Origin: Ceratorhiza oryzae-sativae
Taxonomy: Eukaryota > Basidiomycota > Agaricomycetes > Cantharellales > Ceratobasidiaceae
DNA length: 64,000 bases
NCBI GenBank assembly: GCA_030998015.1
Contig: JARWMV010000249.1
Coordinates: 558,001 to 622,000 of the forward strand
Direction: 5' to 3'
Made by a program: the position numbers and the translations under genes. Positions within the stretch are counted from its first letter, which is position 1, and each line of letters begins with the position of its first letter. The notes under the pieces are model-generated. The model was not told the origin of the DNA and made no database searches. It saw nothing but the letters and a program-made list of their open reading frames with translations. Below, piece after piece: positions 23,166 through 33,860 of the stretch.

Positions 23166-23265
23166 TGACCTCTGCAAAGACACTCAAAGACACTCAAAGA
23201 CACTCAAAGACACTCAAAGACACCTAAAGACATTCAAATACACTCAAAGACACTTCAAGACATTT
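23166..23265 (-). repeat. 10 bp minisatellite (right arm)
   Basis: Mirror of 17636-17735; on the plus strand it reads ACACTCAAAG in tandem. Confidence 0.8.
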
Positions 23266-23430
23266 GACCAAATTTCAAGACATCCAAAACATGGGCATGT
23301 ATTGCAGTATCTTTAAAGCTATTTCAACAACTCACAGAGTCTTTGCTTGTCTTTCAAGCTCTGTTATTACGTGTTGTTTTCCCAAAGCTCTTGCATGGAA
23401 AACCCATTTTTACTGATGTGGGAGCTTGAA

Positions 23431-23604
23431 GACCTGTTCACTCAGGCTGTCACCCTGGCATCTGATGTTTACCCCAACACCCCGACTCTGGATGAGACGA
23501 GCAAGCACGATTACTTGCCAGAGCCCGAACTTGAAGAGCACGAGTCAGAACTCACTGAGGGTGCCCGATATTTGAAGCGTGCAAATGGCAAGGACCTTGC
23601 TTAA
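23431..23604 (+). pseudogene. 3' end of an unidentified coding region, truncated (right arm)
   Basis: Mirror of the left fragment. It encodes the same C-terminus ending YLKRANGKDLA. The upstream region differs by one G in a run (GGGTTTTCC against GGTTTTCC), which changes the frame entering from the CpG-free block and confirms that the upstream part is not coding. Confidence 0.4.
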
Positions 23605-23690
23605 GTTGTTTGCTGGACCTTATTACTATTTGTTGCACTCGAGATTGTTGTGGATACTGAACCGGCGGTAAGCAAGATTTCCTGTTCACA

Positions 23691-24701
23691 CTGAAACGGC
23701 GCAAACAAGATTCGTTGCTACTTGATTTGTCATCTTAGTGTCTCTTTTTGCCTTATACACGTATCTGTTTCGTCTTTGTTTCATCCCTCATTTGTCTTTG
23801 TCTTGTAACGTCCATACTGAAACGGCGCGAACGAGATTCGTTGCCACTCGATTCATCATCTTGTTTGTCTCTTTTTGGTGTGTACTTGTCTTTTTTTCGC
23901 CTCTCATCTGTCTTCGTCCCATAAACTTGAATGTCGCGGTTTATTTCACAACTCGCTACAATCGTGTTTTGGACCTACTCGTCTCGTGTTCATCGGTTGA
24001 TCTGTTGTGTCTTTTCTTGTCCTTTTTTGGTTTCGGTCTTACTCTGCCCGCGCTGATGTGGTTCATCCGTGTCAAGCCCACATCTCATTGTTTGTCCTTA
24101 CATTGCCTCCGGTCGTTGCTTAATAAATTAACCTATCTTAGATGAAAAACACCAATGCTCGAGTTGATTTGACAGCTACTCTCGGCCGGGAACAAAATAA
24201 AACCAATAAAACAAAAACCCCAACTAACAAGCGGCGTGCTCAGCATTTGTCAATCGCGCCTATTAGGCTCAACACAGTAGCCCGGTTCTTTAGATGAAGC
24301 ACTTTAAGGCGAATCCTATGTCACAAAAGGTACATGACATGTAAAATACTTATGTGTCTACTCAACATACCAGCCATGTACGAAGCGTTGACTCACGCGC
24401 GCTCGAAGTTGATGGTCAAGAGCGCTCATACGCGGTACGATCGGAAGAGCTAGTGAACTCTCGTTAGCCTTCTAGTTATGAGCAATTACGAGCACTAGCT
24501 AACAAACGCTCGTGAGTGGTCGCGAACATTAGTTCTTGAGCGCTCATGACTGATCGCGGATACAACCTCGTAAGTCAATCCTGATCACGTGTTCCTCTTT
24601 CTCTCTCCTCCGAGCGGTTTGACCTAGTGTTCATGTAGCTCGTTAAATATGTATTATAAAAAAACAATCCTGATCACGTGTACCCGTGGGCTGGGCCTCA
24701 T
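23691..24701 (+). repeat. LINE-like 3' tail and 126 bp tandem repeat (right arm)
   Basis: CTGAAACGGCGCAAACAAGA at 23691 and CTGAAACGGCGCGAACGAGA at about 23817 begin two tandem, diverged ~126 bp units. Downstream the sequence runs to a LINE-like end near 24680 with ATCACGTGT. Mirror of 16200-17210. Confidence 0.4.
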
Positions 24702-25323
24702 GACCAATCCGTAATGAGGAGGGGGGGGGGGGTTAGCTCACCGCGCTCATCGCGTCTTGTGTACTCCTGACCGGTTTTGTGCCGCGGCGGATTCGACAGA
24801 GGCTTCTACCGGTGAACTCGCCCGCACCCATGGAGAATAATCGTCGGTATATGGGATTTGTCTTAACATCGCCGCTCTTGAGTGTTAAAACAAAATCTTT
24901 GTATTTCAGTATCATCGACCACGTGGCTGGATGGAGGTGTATCGAGTCGCATCGGGAGGAAAACGCGAAAATAGGTACAATCCTTGGCTTCGCGATGGGA
25001 GAAATCTTTTGAGGCTAAAAATATTTCCCAGGCAAAGTGAAATAGTATAGTGGGCCGTCGGCGACCTCGAATGACAGACGGGTATAGCTTCGGCCAACGC
25101 GCGCCCTAAGTATTGGACAGCCCCATCCGCCTAGGATGAGGAACACAATGTGTGGCATGGCTGGGTGGGATATCTTGCTTCCGCTAACACGTCCAAATAT
25201 CGGGCTCCTAATTTTCCGAGTCAAAGCCTCAACGGAATCTCCGAGCTATCGGAAAGTTCCTGATTGGCAGTGAACGTTTTCTGATACCAAAGGAAATGCG
25301 CAGGTTCATTGAATTTCACGAAC

Positions 25324-26769
25324 TCAAATAGCAAGGCTAGCAGTTGAACCACGAGTACGTCGCAACAAGCGCAAGGGATAGAACAATTTGGACCAGAATT
25401 TTGGGAAATAGGCTACTACGGTGTCATTGAACGATAAGATCAAAACCGCCATGCGTTTTAGCAAACTGGTGTTTGCAGGGACTAATCGCTGATGCCGTGT
25501 GATTGCCCATTGTTTGCGCGCCCACTGGGAATACGTCTCATATGCTTCATCGGCGTTAGGTCTGGCTTCAGGTTTTACGGCGGTCATTCTGGCGGCTAAG
25601 GGGCTGAGACCGTTAAAGCCACTATATCGCTGTTAATTAACAAATCGTCAAGCCCAATTCTAAGTTAGCGTTTGATGCAAGAAGGTGTACCTACCTGGAT
25701 CACTCGGTCCCGGATAATGTAGCCAATGGTCCCAATGTCAAGTTTGAAGGGGTCATAGGGGCTTTGCTTATCCCGCTGCTCTTGAAGCCGTTTTTCACGC
25801 CCTTTCAGGCCGACAACCATTTTTCGTTCTTCTCGGCTCGAGAATTTTGATGATAGCCCAAAGTCTATGAAGTAGTATTTCACCGATCCTTCAGAAAGAG
25901 GCTTGATATTAAGTTCGCGTTTCCCATCCAAGGAGGAACGGGGATCTGCCGGATGAAACGGCTCGCCGGTGATGGAAGAGACGTCAGCCATAATGTTGGC
26001 CACATCAGCATCGCTACGCGAGTGGGTGAGTAGACGTTTAAATTAACAGAAGCAGAAGTTAGGCCACCGGTGTGCGATATTCTTAGCGTGAAGAAACCGT
26101 ATCCCCTAAGTCAACGAACAACCTCAATTAGGAGCGAACCAAGCCACAAATCATCTTACCTCGAGAATCTGTTCGACAAAATTCATCACGTCACCGACCC
26201 GGGTGAACGGGAATTCGTCCCACTCTGCCAAAAAAGGTGTCACCACGAAAGCCCCTCGAGGATCGTCGGGAACAGGAAAGCTGTCGAGCAACGGGACGGC
26301 GTGGTTACGTGGGTCAAGACGAAAATCTTCTTGAGACAAATATTTCATGATATTGACCTCTTCTCTGCCCTCGTCATCATCCTGAGAAGGGATCAGACGT
26401 TTGATGGAGACATGTTTTTGGTCTGCAACTCGAATAGCATCGATTGTATTGACCGCCTCGACTCAATGTAAGTGGACTTGGTTGATTGAAGGAATATGTT
26501 CATACCAGCTGTGCCCAACTATCCTCGCAGTCTGAAGGATCTAGATCCGTTCCGGTCCAAGATGGTACCCAGCCAGGATGATACCTGGGTCGTAAGTTAT
26601 AGCCTTTCTCAAGGAAGTAGTCACAGTATGGAACCCATGATTTCTCGTATTTATTGAGAAGGTCTAGGCTGTCGCCTCTATGAGGTTGAGCTTCGTTTTG
26701 TGGTGCGCTCAACGAACGACCTGCGGCATCGGTATCGAGAGCTGCCTGGCTTGTTGCAGGAGCGTCCAT
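25324..26769 (-). CDS. Cargo protein kinase (right-arm copy)
   Basis: Mirror copy of the left-arm kinase. All of its open frames translate identically, including HVSIKRL, the exon pieces of HRD...N and YYFIDFGLSSKF, with the same five-exon structure on the minus strand. The identity shows the duplication is recent or kept uniform by conversion. Confidence 0.75.
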
Positions 26770-27181
26770 GCCAACAGTAAGAGGCGCCTAACACTGTAAG
26801 AAAGCGAGAGAACCCAGAAAGATTGTTTAGTTTGCAACTTATCTGTGTAACGACACGTTTACCAATCACCACGTGCAGGCGTTTGTCTATCATCAACCAG
26901 TACCTGAAGCGTATTACCCTTGTCCGGATGCCATTTGTCAACATGTCCATTACTCTTCCAATGTTCGCGTTCGCAACAGGTGTCGGTCTGGTTCTCTTAG
27001 CAGGTGCCTGTTTCCTTCGAATTACTTTTATCTATCCATTTGTCTGACAAGTTTAGTCAATGTTATCCTATCGTCATATTTCATCATCATTCAAATGCAA
27101 AAGGATAAAATGCGAGCATCGGGCGTCAAGGATTCTTCACTTCGAACCGAGCTCCTTAAACTTATCCCTTTCAGTTTCCCA

Positions 27182-27881
27182 ATGGATCCTCCCAAAGGAC
27201 TTGAGCTCGCCGTTGGCCTTGCCGGCCTTGGGCTACAAATTGCAGGCCTCTTCAAATCCAAAGAGTTTGAACCACTAGTCCAGCGGTGGGAGAAAATTTC
27301 TACCTATCTTTGTTGCGAGGTTGGTTCTGTGCTGGAAAATAACCGAGCAAGCCTCGGGAATGATTACCAAGATTTCAAGGACGAGTATGATCGGTGAGTA
27401 AATCGGGTATTTGGTCGGAGGTCGCTCATGGATAACCGTATTCAGACTACAAGATTCTATCCAGGACTGTGAGCGCAGAGCCGAACGGATCAATGAATCA
27501 AAATTGTCTTCTGCACAAAAAACGGCTGAGAACAAAAGACTACGTCGCGCTGAGAAGGAAACGAAGATGTTTAAGCATCGGATTGTGGTAAAATAATTAA
27601 CGCTGGCGTATGTTTGCTCAGTGGACCTGATCTCCAGTTGCCCAGACCACGAGCAGGGATAAGCGGGGCGCATCCGACACGACGAGCTTTTCGGAGTCTA
27701 TCCAAACTTCGGCGTCACGGGTACGTGTTTCATACTCGTCTCTCGCACACAGCCTCACAAGCTAGTCTGTATAGCGGCCTACAATATTCGGAAGGGTATT
27801 CTCTAGACGCCCTCGCCACTCGCCAACAGGTATGACGCTGAAATTTGGTTTGATCGTGTAATTGAGAACTGGCTTCTATAA
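27182..27881 (+). CDS. Small helical cargo protein (right-arm copy)
   Basis: Exons 27182-27393, 27446-27587, 27638-27724 and 27807-27881 give 171 residues, identical in sequence to the left-arm copy. The first intron has clear GTGAGT and TTCAG borders. If the second intron is not removed, the protein stops after FKHRIVVK at about 121 residues. The ATG follows a pyrimidine-rich tract and lies in a better context than upstream ATGs that would add an unlikely basic extension. Confidence 0.5.
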
Positions 27882-28200
27882 GATGAGGAGTCAACCCCAT
27901 CCGGTTCATCCGATCTTATGGGCGGTAAGTTGGCTCCGGATGACGGAAAAGTGCTCCCGATTGACTAGAATCTTTGTAGCTGGCTCACAGACATCACCAC
28001 CGAGTGTCCCAAACCCCTGTAGTTCCATAAACAGCCCGATCCCTGAAGCTCCCGTCAACAATATGGCTTCTCTCGATATCACCATTTCCGCGTGCCAGAC
28101 TGAGACAGGATTTGTATTCCATATCACTGACGCAAACAAAGCAGTTCGAACGCTCACCGGTGGGTCCATCTGTATTTCAATGGGGCGCCCTCATGCTTAG
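27862..28200 (+). other. Open frame of unknown status in cargo (right arm)
   Basis: A 112-codon open frame overlaps the end of the small helical protein gene. Its last part, MASLDITISACQTETGFVFH onward, is protein-like. A possible GTAAGT...TAG intron inside would break the frame, so the gene model is unclear. It is identical in the left arm. Confidence 0.2.
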
Positions 28201-29369
28201 TTACAAAAGATAAGGAACTCTTACGCGATGCGGACTCGCTGCCCGAGGACATAAGTGAGTCATCTTAAGATTAGGCTCACATTCTACTAAATGATCGAGC
28301 ACAACAACCTAGTGCTAGCTATCATCATGTTTAGCCGTAAAGTTGGCATAAAGTACCCGATGAAGGAGAACGTTATCCCTCCTGTGGTACCTGCCACTAG
28401 GTTATCCAACCGGAACTGGTCGGCTTCACTCCCCAATCTGCACCCCTCACCAGCCACCGATTTGTAACATTCATGGGTTGGAGATAACGATATTTATGTA
28501 CTGCCAATGTAATATTCTGATATATATCACATCGACCCTGGTCTGGATTTCCCTCAAGTATGATCGGCATGGATTGGAAGCTCGTATGACAGCGCAGCAT
28601 CGAAGGGGTTAAGCTATACATAGCAAAGGTCAAAACACTAACCCTTTCTAACTACTGTGAACGCATAGGTTGCATAAACCCACGAAATCTCTTTCACTAT
28701 CTCAAAACCGCCACGTTGTGTTAGATGGTGTTGCGTGAGAACCAGAGTCCGAGTTGCCAGGCAATGTGCATCACATCGTTCGCTACAATAGATTGTTTTC
28801 AGCTGACAAGATCAAAAGAACACCATTCCAAATCTATCTACATTCCCTCCATCTGCAACATGTACCGGGCTCTGGAAATGCTCTGAGAGCTCCCAAAGCT
28901 TTCAGTTGGAAACTCCTTGTGGCCAGAGATGCTCCAGAGCTCGCACAAATTTGATTTCGGCCTCAAAGTTCTGGTTTGTTTGACCTTGTTGCTACGGGTG
29001 GTCTATCAGATTCTGTAAGAATTGTTTCCCTTGATCCATCATGTCACAATTTCTTCAGTATGTAGGTGAAGACTGCAGCACCCAACTCAGCAAAAAATGG
29101 TTGGTGGTATTACATGTTATTACAGTCAAACTTGTTGATACGCAGTGTGGCGCATGCAGACAAATTCCTAAGCGAGCGAGCTTTTGATAAACATGTACAA
29201 AGAGGCTTCGATGAGCCGCTTTCTTATGTAATAATGCAATAAAATACTTGTATGTACAGGCATAATGACAGAATAACTATATGCGCAGTATTCCTCAGAA
29301 GGATAGGGATAGGGAGCGAAATTTTCATTGATAAAGCGATGTGTCCTTGGAATGCAATTATTCTATAAG

Positions 29370-29400
29370 TGGGATCGGCATGCGAAGCGTGCCGGTCCTG
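29370..29400 (+). repeat. Inner right terminal inverted repeat
   Basis: Reads TGGGATCGGCATGCGAAGCG then TGCCGGTCCTG. It mirrors 11500-11531 except for one missing G at the tip. Confidence 0.75.
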
Positions 29401-29608
29401 AGGCTTACATAATCGGATTTCGAGCAAAAAGTGGCACTAATAACTCAGACTCGTTTGAGCCTGTGATTCATGTATTTTAGAGGCCAAAACTAGTCATTGT
29501 GGTAATATAAGATGTACTACATATGTTTGAGTAGTTAAATCGATTGACCATGTGAAGAAAGTAGGTTGAGGATCGCATACCAAATAGGGTAAGGTGTACA
29601 GTGTTACA

Positions 29609-32434
29609 TCAGGCTGTTTGAAGAATTGAATGCGCTTGTACATACTTTAAAGCCAGATTCAATACCAAAAGCTTCTTATCCGCCACCCTAAGCTTACTTG
29701 TGCTTGGGAAACCTGGTTGATTGGCAAGGATTTGTCGATATAGTTTGAGCTGATCATTCAGCTCCTGTACTGTCATCTTTGCTATCGCCTCCTGGTTGAG
29801 CTCGATTTGAATACCAGCAACATATTCCTGCTTCTTCAGTCTCTTCTCTTCGCGCTTCTTGTGTAGCTCTTGATTCGTCTCTGCGGCTTGTTCCTCGGCC
29901 AGTACCAACTGCGCCTTTCGGTTTTCTTCTACTTTTGATGTATCAATGCGTATCGCCTCTCTTTGAGCCCATGTATAATGATCTGCGGTAAAATTGTCCT
30001 CCATATACTTCTCTGTATGATTTGTCCGATTTGCCATCAATGTTGTACTTATGTAGAGTGAGGCGTGGATATTGCTGTGCCCAAACTTGCCAGGTCCCAA
30101 GTGCACCTTCATTTGTGTCATTAGTGGGAGGCATGAATGCCAAAGTATGCTGTTCAGTGGACAGAGTGGCCAATGGTGCATCTAGTTCAAACTCATCTGT
30201 AAAGTGAGCCCATGTCTTCAAAGTACCACAACAGAACACAACAAAAAGATCTGTAAGAAATGGGAGTTCTGCCTTATGTTTTAGGACTGCCAATAGCACC
30301 TTTGGCTCATCCCATTCGCACCCATCAAGCATTGCAGTTGATGCAAGAGTGTCAGAGCCAAGTACTAGCATAGGATCTTCAATAATAGACTCAAGGTGGT
30401 GCTTGACCTGCGCATGTAAGGGGGCTAAATCGGCAAGTCCTTTGCCAGCAATAGTTGCTGTTCGAATGAGTTTCATATAAGGCTTGGATATAATTTGTCC
30501 ATAGAGTGCAATGACAAACAACTCAGCCAGTGTTGACAGGCAGTTTAGAGCCTTGAGTATATTACTTTCCATATGGTTCAGTGTCCCAGACCCTTTTTTG
30601 TGTCGACAGTGCTCCATGTACTGAATATATGCTGCATGAAAAACACACAACTCTGTTGCAGCATCAATATAAGAGCTATAGCACATGTTGCTGGTATCTG
30701 GAAAGCAGAACAATGGTAGTTCTTCTCAAACCAATATGTATGGCTGTCTTGGTGGCCTTTCTTGTTGTCTTTGTGGTTGAATACAGCTCCAGCTAAGCTA
30801 CATAACTTGATTGCCCCAGCTTCGGAAACTGCAACTGCTCGCTGTGTAGCTGGCGTTATATGAGAAGACGACGCATTAAGCAAGACTGTGGCATCGTTAT
30901 CTTTGTTGAAAAGGATTATTGGCAGGGTAAGTTGTTTGTTTTCCTTCCAAAATGTCTGTAATCCAGCAGTACCACCTTTTACAGCATTCATATCTTTATG
31001 GGCGCAACACCCGCCTCGTATTATACAAGAGCGATCAAGCTGAGTACTTGGCGAGCTTTTATGGAAATCTACATTGCCCAGTTCTGTAACATATCGCTCA
31101 TACTCAGCCGCATATAGACACTCTTGAGCATCAGGAGTTAGACTATCAAATATATCGACGCCCCCAGCAGTGATTTCGGATCGAGTCTGTATCTCTTGGT
31201 AGACGAGCTCAGCCTCGGCAGTTCCAAGATTTAAAAGCGCCAGGTTACCCAGATAGTTAACCCAGGAGTCAAGTTTCCACTGCTGCTCTAGCTCAGCTAC
31301 CTTCAGCTGATCGTTAGCATGGTCGCCATTGGCACCACATAGCTTTCGTGCGATGTCCAAAGTCGTTAGTGAGCATTGTGGCTAGAAGAACACTTGGGCA
31401 CACTTCATGGTATCGCATACAGACTGAGTGAGTTCTGCAGCACGGTAACTTGTGTTTTACTAGTATGATCTGGTGTAGATTCAACAGCAAGATAGAGCTG
31501 CTTATGCTTGCTTCCTGTATTGGCCATTATATGCATACTGCTAAAATTGATGCTGTGCTGCAATGTTGAATCCATGCTTGTTGTGACGCCCACAGAAATC
31601 TAAGTTGACTTTCCAGATTGAGTATAAAGAAATGAGCATACCTTGTGCAGCAGCTAGGATACTACCTGCTTGAATTTTCGTGCTGACACCTCCCTCTATT
31701 ATAAACCACCCAATTGATCGAGGCGAAGGTAGGCAACCAATCTTGACTCCAAAAGTAGTCGCACACATTTGAATTACATTTGGTACCTGGGTGGCAGATA
31801 CTCCCGACATAACGAGTCGGCGTGAAAGGCTTCGAATGTGTGGGGTATATACGCAAGATGATTTGGTTAAAAAAGAAGCTGAGACTCGACTATTTTTTGA
31901 CTTTTTTGTGTGCATATAGCGGCGAGACTCCTCTGCTGCATGTACTCTTTTTTTCCAGGATAATTTTGATTGCTTGTATCGCTCAGCTTTGGTTTTGCGA
32001 AGCCTAGTTTCAATACCCAAAGCCACTTGTTCCTTTTGTAGTTGAACGTTCAGACGCCAAATTTTGCCATGTTGCTGTATGTTGCGTTTAGTCAAGATAG
32101 CAACTTTACACTTAGCTCGCTTTGCAGCTTTCATTAGGTTACGCTTTTGGGCGCATAAGCGCAGGTTTTGGGCATCAAGAATTTGGCCTCGAGCTGCAAG
32201 CTTTTTATAGACCTTGGAGTCCTTAGCCCGTAGAGAGCAAGCAGCTTGATTCGATTTGAGTGTCTTATTATCATAAAGTAAATTTAAGTAATGATTTTCC
32301 TCAGTACACATTAAACTAACATATTCCCCAGTGTCATCAAGACGTTGACACCTTCCGTGCGTTAGAGCAGCCTTCTGGCAAGCAGTTCTTTGCCCTTTGC
32401 CTTGTTTTGGTGTCGCAGATGACTTAGGGCCCAT
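29609..32434 (-). pseudogene. Transposase-like gene, right copy (frameshifts and CpG decay)
   Basis: The same gene as 7152-11296 without the LTR. The CGA that became TGA in the left copy is intact here. The frame is broken by a 1 nt loss near 31430 (CTCGAG became CTCAG), an indel near 30695 and a 2 nt loss near 30055. Many differences in 30040-30710 are CG to CA or TG, changing residues such as ARR to AQQ, FCRGTLKTWAR to FCCGTLKTWAH and EQRT to EQHT. This copy cannot make the full protein; no intact transposase is left in the element. Confidence 0.65.
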
Positions 32435-32888
32435 TTTGCACTACCTAATATAGATTTGAAGAAGGCGATGTTTAGCCACGGGGTGGAAGGCTAGGAAACA
32501 GCCAATGATGGCAGGATGATGGGCATTACTAATCCAGGATAGCCAAACAACTGCAAGCACATAGAGTCGCATGCTAAAGACTTGAATTCTCCATCGCTTG
32601 TGCCATAAGCGCCATTTTTAGTTGACGAATCATCCATTCGTACAAGGGCAAGAACTTTGTTAAGACCAGAATATTGCTAAACCCAGTATTTTGAACACTT
32701 TATGCATTGCTACATAGTCTATCTTCTTGCACATGTTGAATATATTGATTTTTTTCTTAAGGTTCGTCTTAAAATACAATTATATCTACCACTACATTGT
32801 TTAGATGCCCTGAAACGACTGCGCCGTAAAGAACTGAGGACCTGTTTTTTGGTGCCATCAATTCGCCTCGAATCCAGCACGTGACGCG

Positions 32889-32920
32889 CAGGAACGGCAC
32901 GCTTCGCGTGCCGATCCCCA
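32889..32920 (-). repeat. Outer right terminal inverted repeat with internal hairpin
   Basis: Mirror of 6666-6697. Both outer repeats show CGGCACGCTTCGCGTGCCG on the plus strand, so relative to the outward direction the loop is TTC on the left and GAA on the right. Confidence 0.8.
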
Positions 32921-32927
32921 TTGTTAT
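32921..32927 (+). repeat. Right 7 bp target-site duplication (TTGTTAT)
   Basis: Directly abuts the outer right terminal repeat and equals 6659-6665. The next two bases, GA, complete the TGA that would end the interrupted F-box frame. Confidence 0.8.
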
Positions 32928-33403
32928 GATTGTGTCACGAGAGTGTATTACTATACTTTGTGCAATCATTGCGAGCCGAAGGCCCCAAATTTGAGATAGC
33001 CTGCTGTAAACTAAATGAATCGTTATTAGTTCTACTGCTGGAGGTAAGTTGCTAACTCGACTTGTTTGTTCTCATTCAATCACGTGGCTGTGTCTATTTA
33101 TTCAGCTATGTACAATACATCACATGAAGAACGGTATGTTCCCCGAGACGGGTTTTTCAGTGTAGTCGGATAGTAAAGCGCTGCATGGGTCTGGCCAGGC
33201 TTGAGTGGGATCGCAATGGCTGATCACGGCACCACCTCGGAGCAGCTTAACGGGAATAAGACAGCCGAGTCTAGCCCAGGCCGTGATATAAGGAGGGGGT
33301 GCGCAAATCACACAGAGGGTGGGATGGAGTGGCACAAACCATGAAGACCAGCGAGCCTAAGTCGAGTGCTGGTGGTCGAGGGAAACATGTTTGAATACTG
33401 TCG
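32928..33403. other. Former F-box 3' flank and unassigned sequence
   Basis: Follows the element. The first part is presumably the F-box gene's original 3' untranslated region. At 33120-33310 there is a GC-rich compact stretch (GGGATCGCAATGGCTGATCA, GGAGCAGCTTAACGGGAATA) that looks RNA- or SINE-like on the minus strand, with TTATATCACGG upstream, but it fits no RNA family I can name. Confidence 0.3.
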
Positions 33404-33860
33404 CGTGATCTGTAATTATTATTCTTTTGCATACATATTTAGAGACCTACACGAACGCAAGGTCGAACTGGTCTAATGTAAAACACACAACGAACCGGTA
33501 AAACAGGACACGAAAAGGCGGAACATGGGACAGAGGTCAAACGCCCCGAGGGCGTACTAAAGACAGAGGACGATCACGAGGACAAAAGGAAGGGGGCGAA
33601 ACTAAACAACGGAACGGTCACCGGGGAAGCGGAAAGCGCCAGAGTCCTTGAGGAAGTCGACAAGAGCCCAGAGACCCTTCATCGTGCCAAATACCTTGGC
33701 CGTCTCGATGGACGGGAAGCCTCTGCGAAGTAGCCAACGTGATTCCAAGTACAGGGGGCACTCTCGGAGCACGTGTTTGATCGTCTGGAGGGTGTATTGT
33801 CACAGGGACACGAGGGGCCAGGAGGATCGTCATGTTACCGAAGGTTGTATGCGCCCAGAG
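33404..33860 (-). mobile_element. 5'-truncated non-LTR retrotransposon (LINE) end, copy 1
   Basis: On the minus strand the frame reads TIKHVLRECPLYLESRWLLR, then ETAKVFGTMKGLWALVDFLK and GAFRFPGDRSVV with a stop at 33602-33604. This is the C-terminal tail after the reverse transcriptase of fungal LINEs, with a Cys/His finger (HVLREC). The 3' untranslated part ends in TAAATATGTATGC and ATCACGCGA. The 5' side is cut off near 33860. Confidence 0.6.

Larger units (their letters stand above)
17531..23369. other. CpG-free central block (5.8 kb)
   Basis: Reading the left half line by line, I found no CG dinucleotide between the CG at 17529-17530 and the palindrome centre. The right half is its mirror and ends at the CG at 23370-23371. 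The adjoining cargo has ordinary CpG frequency, so the border is sharp. The block holds decayed repeats: a minisatellite, a MITE-like inverted repeat, an LTR start whose GCGATG has become GCAATG, and the central foldback. A TATA-like TATATAAGGG at about 18880 may be part of an old LTR promoter. Confidence 0.85.
6666..32920. mobile_element. 26.3 kb palindromic composite DNA transposon
   Basis: The two arms, 6666-20449 and 20450-32920, are reverse complements throughout. Paired coordinates sum to 40899-40901 over 11.5-29.4 kb. The left arm is longer only by a 1301 bp solo LTR plus its 5 bp duplication; without it the arms are 12478 and 12471 bp. The unit starts TGGGGATCGGCACGC and ends with the complementary bases, and lies between two TTGTTAT copies. 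Two inverted copies of a transposase unit (6666-11531 and 29370-32920) flank 17.8 kb of palindromic cargo, the plan of a composite transposon. Cargo per arm: small helical protein gene, kinase gene, LINE tails, and part of a CpG-free central block. Confidence 0.8.
29370..32920 (-). mobile_element. Right copy of TIR transposon with transposase
   Basis: Inverse copy of 6666-11531 without the solo LTR, bounded by repeats at 29370-29400 and 32889-32920. One G is missing in the inner repeat (TGGGATCGG against TGGGGATCGG). Confidence 0.75.

Noticed and set aside
6666..32920. Palindrome as a sequencing or assembly foldback artefact
   Set aside because: An artefact would make the right flank a copy of the left flank. 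Instead, unique sequence follows, beginning with a target duplication that restores an F-box stop codon. The left-only LTR and the CpG differences also show two distinct arms. Haplotype mis-joining is not fully excluded without reads.
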